In this document: in pieces, positions 61,059 through 64,000 of the stretch
Layout of the letters: each line of letters opens with the position of its first letter
How positions within the stretch are numbered: position 1 is the first letter of the stretch
DNA from: Bin80 sp965116685
GTDB taxonomy: Bacteria > Bacteroidota > Rhodothermia > Rhodothermales > Bin80
Direction: 5' to 3'
NCBI GenBank assembly: GCA_965116685.1
Contig: OZ220707.1
Span: 2,914,001 to 2,978,000, forward strand
Length of the DNA stretch: 64,000 nt
Program-made: the position numbers and the translations under genes
Notes under the pieces: model-generated
Told to the model about the DNA's origin: nothing
The model's input: the letters and a program-made list of their open reading frames with translations, nothing else
Database searches by the model: none

Positions 61059-62120
61059 ATGCACAAATCTCTTTACCTGGGGCTGGATGCCCACACTCGC
61101 ATCTGTGTTCTGGCGGCCATGTCCACATCAGGGCATATCGTGTCGACCAAGACCTTTTCGACTTCAGAGTCAGCGCTGATCCGTCACGTCATGGATCTTC
61201 CTGCGCAATTCAAGTATTTGGTCTTGGAGGAATCTTCGCTGGCCAGCTGGATTGCTTCAGCGCTGCGTCCGTATGTAACCCAATTGATCGTTTGTGACCC
61301 GCGCCACAATACCCTCATCAGTCGTGGAAACAAGGATGATCGTAGAGATGCCGCGGATCTGTGTCGGCTACTTCGACTGGGGGAATTGGTCGAAGTGTTT
61401 CACTCGGACGAGGATCACCGTGTAGACTTTAAGATTGGGGTGCAACAGTATTTGCGTTTTACGCGGGATCGCGCCAGTTTAAAGTCCCAAATCAAATCCA
61501 AATACCATCAGGCGGGATTGACCCATGTAGTTGGGACCCAGGTATTCTCGAAAATGCACCGTGTCTCGTATCTGAAGCAATTGCCAACGAACGCCCGGCG
61601 CTCAATGATGAAGAACTTGTACGAGCATTTGGACGCAATGGATGTTCTACAGAAAAAAGCACGTACCTCCATGATGGAGCAGGGCAAGCGTTATCCGGAA
61701 ATCGCCCAATTCCAATGTATGCCTGGCATCGGTGTAGTAGGCTCACATGTATTCAGTGCCTTTATTCAGACTCCGCACCGGTTTGCAAGCAAGCACAAGT
61801 TGTGGCGATATTGCGGGCTGGGGGTTCGTCAACGCAGCAGTGCAGGCAAGCCATTGGCGTACAAACGCCTGGATCGTTCGGGAGCGGGGATCCTGAAAGC
61901 CATCAGCCATCAGTGTTGGACATCCGCCTTGCGAACGAGAGAGCCGAATGAGGTATCCTTGTTCTATGATGCCTCCCTGCGCCGCACCGGGGACCCGGTG
62001 CACGCACGGCTCAATACCCAGCGCAAAGTACTCAAGGTGCTCTGGACCATCTGGAAAAAAGATGTAGCCTACAATTCAAAAGCTTTTTATTCACCACCTG
62101 CATCCGCAGTGACCGCGTAG
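61059..62120 (+). CDS. IS110-family transposase (DEDD type)
   Basis: A 353-residue recombinase. The N-terminal RuvC-like DEDD domain has D10 (GLDAHT), a Glu at 57-58 (VLEESS), and D97/D100 in the NKDDRRDAADLCRLLR motif. A coiled-coil middle follows, then a C-terminal Transposase_20 domain with the PGIGVVGSHVFSAFI helix-hairpin-helix-like segment and LWRYCGLGVRQRSSAGK. Complete frame, family-typical length. The element lacks inverted repeats, as IS110 members do, so its ends were not determined. A non-coding leader of more than 200 bp precedes the gene, as expected for the IS110 (not IS1111) group. Confidence 0.87.
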   Translation: MHKSLYLGLDAHTRICVLAAMSTSGHIVSTKTFSTSESALIRHVMDLPAQFKYLVLEESSLASWIASALRPYVTQLIVCDPRHNTLISRGNKDDRRDAADLCRLLRLGELVEVFHSDEDHRVDFKIGVQQYLRFTRDRASLKSQIKSKYHQAGLTHVVGTQVFSKMHRVSYLKQLPTNARRSMMKNLYEHLDAMDVLQKKARTSMMEQGKRYPEIAQFQCMPGIGVVGSHVFSAFIQTPHRFASKHKLWRYCGLGVRQRSSAGKPLAYKRLDRSGAGILKAISHQCWTSALRTREPNEVSLFYDASLRRTGDPVHARLNTQRKVLKVLWTIWKKDVAYNSKAFYSPPASAVTA

Positions 62121-62682
62121 ACATGGGGAACACCATTGTGTCTTGTAACGGTTGCTCGCGGATCTGGGTAGCCGGGATATACTCCAACGACAATTTAGCT
62201 CCACGATGGAAGCTCGAATTTTAGGTTAGTAGCCCGGCCTTTATGCCCCATTAGACATTAGCGCCCACTGTAGGGACGCTCACAAACGAGTTTGGCAGCT
62301 GAACAGACGCCCTTTTCTTCCGTCCTGTTAATCCGCATCCAGGCAAGCCAAAGCATCACACAAATATGGATCCCCAATACAAATCTACATGATCAGCGGT
62401 TTTTTTGGCAGTGTGCGCCCTCAAAATTTCACACGTTTTGTTGCATGGCAGAGGTGTGTGTGGAACTTTCTTTTTCAAACGAGTTATTGTTAGACAACAG
62501 GATCGGGCAGAGGATCGTCAGGTAAAAGCGGAGATTGACGATGTGGAAGTGAAAAACAACAAGTTTGAAGATAGGTTTGATGACCTGTTCGGAGATAAGG
62601 AGGATTGAATTGGGAGTGAGCCGCATCAAAGGATAAGCGCCGCCCCAAAGACATAAAGGAAAGTGATTGGATAGGAGAGAAG
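62121..62682. other. Region after IS110 gene, no convincing gene
   Basis: 562 bp that should include the right end of the IS110-family element. A small plus-strand frame (62405-62608) ends in an acidic/lysine-rich coil (QVKAEIDDVEVKNNKFEDRF) and could be a fragment. Nothing else is recognised. Confidence 0.4.
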
Positions 62683-62868
62683 ATGTTTTTGAATGTTATG
62701 CAAGTGAAAGCCCTTCAGAAAGCATATGATGAGGCAAAACAGGTGAGATCATTCTATCCACTTGACCGACAAAGGGTAATTGCATTGAGTGTGGTGAACA
62801 ATATCAAGAAAAAGTGCGTTGAGATGATAAAAGAAATGCCCGAAGGACTACTACGATTGGTAAGCTGA
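62683..62868 (+). CDS. Unknown 61-residue protein
   Basis: Small, helical, lysine-rich frame (NVMQVKALQKAYDEAKQVRS, then a VIALSVVNNIKKKCVEMIKE helix). It shares one base with the next frame (TGATGG junction), an arrangement typical of coupled small genes. A purine-rich AGGAGAGAAG lies about 7 bp upstream of the ATG, a fair ribosome binding site. Family not recognised. Confidence 0.4.
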   Translation: MFLNVMQVKALQKAYDEAKQVRSFYPLDRQRVIALSVVNNIKKKCVEMIKEMPEGLLRLVS

Positions 62869-63083
62869 TGGCAAAAACAAAGTTAAAAAAGAAGGACTAT
62901 GTAAAGAGCGACCAGCATCAGTATTATGATTTCTACAAGTCGAAAGGAAAGGCAGAACCCAAGTATCTTGCCGTGACTGCACGTGGAACGCCGTACAAAT
63001 ATCTTCCCATATTATTCATCATGGATTTTCCCATGGCTCCAAAGTGTGTCTTTGGTTGTGCGGAGTCAGGATTTCCTGTGTGA
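62868..63083 (+). pseudogene. Unknown small gene truncated by IS1380-family insertion
   Basis: The frame starts MAKTKLKKKDYVKSDQHQYY and proceeds with lysine/tyrosine-rich sequence to KYLP at about 63005. There it enters the left end of the second IS1380-family element, and the last roughly 25 codons are element sequence. The missing part lies beyond the element, outside the window. Family not recognised. Confidence 0.45.
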
Positions 63084-64000
63084 GGCGGAATCTGCGAGTT
63101 GGCCTTCACGATTGGGGCGACTCCCGAGGTCATTCTCGCATATTTTCCGGGTTGATTGAGGTAGATTTCCGGTCAACCCATTCCTCATGTGCAGTCCAGT
63201 CCTACAGCGAGGTATGTTTCGCTCTACACTCGTTCCAAGAATCACCTCCGGGGAGGATTTTCGCTTCGGAGTCCGGCCCGAAGCAGGCACGAATTCCGGG
63301 TGTAGCGGAAAGGCTCAGCTTCAATATTCCGGTATTGTGTACCATTGCAACTGCTGAAAGTGTTCCAGGAAACGCTTCCAGGCCTGTACGGCTGACTGGG
63401 CGATATAAAAGGTTACATAGCGGCCATGACGTGCCATGGTTGCACCGACCTTCAGCACACACAGTCGGAAGCGGCGAATGTGCATGTGCGCCTCTTCCCG
63501 ACCGGGGTCCGGGGAGTCCTGCGCATCCGTCTCCAAGGCGCCCCCCGTTGATTCGTCCAGCACAGCTCCAGGTAGATTCGTTTGACGCAGCCCCTCGGCG
63601 CATTGCGCTGGCGCCGGTGGAGTCTGTTCAGACGATGGCGTCTCATCCAACGGTGGAGGCGGACTATGCAAGTTGCATCGACTGATGTGAAGAAGCTGGT
63701 AGGCCAGCATGTACACCTGGAGGCGCACATCATTCTCCGCGCCGACCTCCGCATCGGGATCCACTTCGTATGTACGCTCAATCGGTCTCTGACGGTAATG
63801 CGACTTGGGACGTGGAGAGGACGACAATGATGCGCTGCAGGCGATTTTCATCTCGCCCTGATGCATCTCCGCCTTCCCGCGTTGACTGTACATGGGAACC
63901 AACTTCTGACCTGGATACATCTCCGCATCAAGATTGGTCACCAAAAAATAGACCCTGTCATATAGTTCTCCCGGGCGCGACTTGATCACCAATACCACCC
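63006..64000 (-). mobile_element. IS1380-family insertion sequence, second copy, cut by window end
   Basis: From CCCATATTATTCATCA at 63006 the sequence follows the copy at 32001 nearly base for base for the remaining 995 bp, with scattered single differences mostly in the first 130 bp. The right end is outside the window. If a 5-bp duplication exists, its left member is ATCTT (63001-63005). Confidence 0.85.
63321..64000 (-). CDS. IS1380-family transposase, C-terminal part (continues past window)
   Basis: The frame is open from the window edge to the stop at 63321 and corresponds to the last roughly 225 residues of the copy at 32316-33994, with a few substitutions. Only the C-terminal half of the catalytic domain and the tail are visible, so it cannot be judged whether the N-terminal frame is intact in this copy. 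Confidence 0.75.
   Translation of the reverse strand, partial: VVLVIKSRPGELYDRVYFLVTNLDAEMYPGQKLVPMYSQRGKAEMHQGEMKIACSASLSSSPRPKSHYRQRPIERTYEVDPDAEVGAENDVRLQVYMLAYQLLHISRCNLHSPPPPLDETPSSEQTPPAPAQCAEGLRQTNLPGAVLDESTGGALETDAQDSPDPGREEAHMHIRRFRLCVLKVGATMARHGRYVTFYIAQSAVQAWKRFLEHFQQLQWYTIPEY

Noticed and set aside
1..64000. tRNA, rRNA, tmRNA or CRISPR array
   Set aside because: No clover-leaf-like sequences, conserved rRNA stretches or regularly spaced short repeats were seen; the only tandem arrays are the 179-bp and 72-bp ones. A covariance-model scan would be needed to be certain.

Overview
The window looks like a chromosomal segment of a Bacteroidota-lineage bacterium, most likely the Rhodothermia/Balneolia side of the group. 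This is inference from gene content. The supporting features are two secreted proteins with type IX secretion (T9SS) sorting tails, a TonB-dependent receptor paired with a DUF4249 lipoprotein, several TonB C-terminal lipoproteins, a DUF5683 protein after parB, a serine-palmitoyltransferase-like enzyme, and the general absence of strong Shine-Dalgarno sites. Five transposase families lie in 64 kb (ISAzo13, IS1634, IS1380 twice, ISNCY, IS110), together with decayed genes and two hipBA modules. That density fits a host-associated or otherwise relaxed genome. No rRNA, tRNA or CRISPR array was seen.

Layout. 0-6.7 kb is an accessory block: an ISAzo13 element with a TAA duplication, a VanZ-like protein, a hipBA module, and an IS1634-family element flanked by a 285-bp direct repeat that leaves both neighbouring genes readable. 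6.6-12.5 kb holds an N-acetyltransferase/alpha-oxoamine synthase pair (candidate sphingolipid step), DUF5683, parB, a 179-bp sequence in nearly three identical tandem copies, parA, and a tiny DUF5989 protein. 12.7-25.3 kb is mostly housekeeping or envelope: two MacB-type permeases with rpiA, three TonB C-terminal proteins, then nnr, an Ig-like lipoprotein, an unknown membrane-anchored protein, moaB and yidD on the minus strand, and hisI, a TPM lipoprotein and a Tat-exported beta-propeller on the plus strand.

25.3-36.6 kb has two tandem serine hydrolases, a dead DNA adenine methyltransferase, and a small hydrolase cluster (PIG-L deacetylase, SDR, nitrilase, M20 amidohydrolase). Its nitrilase is split by an IS1380-family element with a perfect 5-bp target duplication. 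An ISNCY end relic follows. 36.7-45.4 kb carries a frameshifted S8 protease with plant-type LRRs and a T9SS tail, a small GXM/DUF579-type methyltransferase, a GH53 endo-galactanase with a T9SS tail, and a MerR-VIT/VWA pair. 45.4-46.8 kb has no convincing gene.

46.8-56.7 kb has a lone AAA ATPase, a tight six-gene minus-strand operon (TonB receptor, DUF4249, M19 dipeptidase, RidA, YhdT-like, Na+/solute symporter) that looks like a complete uptake and processing route for a small peptide-like nutrient, and a second hipBA module. 56.7-64 kb has an ISNCY element, a beta-propeller protein fused to an azurin-spaced copper domain, an IS110-family transposase with a candidate bridge-RNA leader, small unknown ORFs, and a second IS1380-family copy running off the window end.
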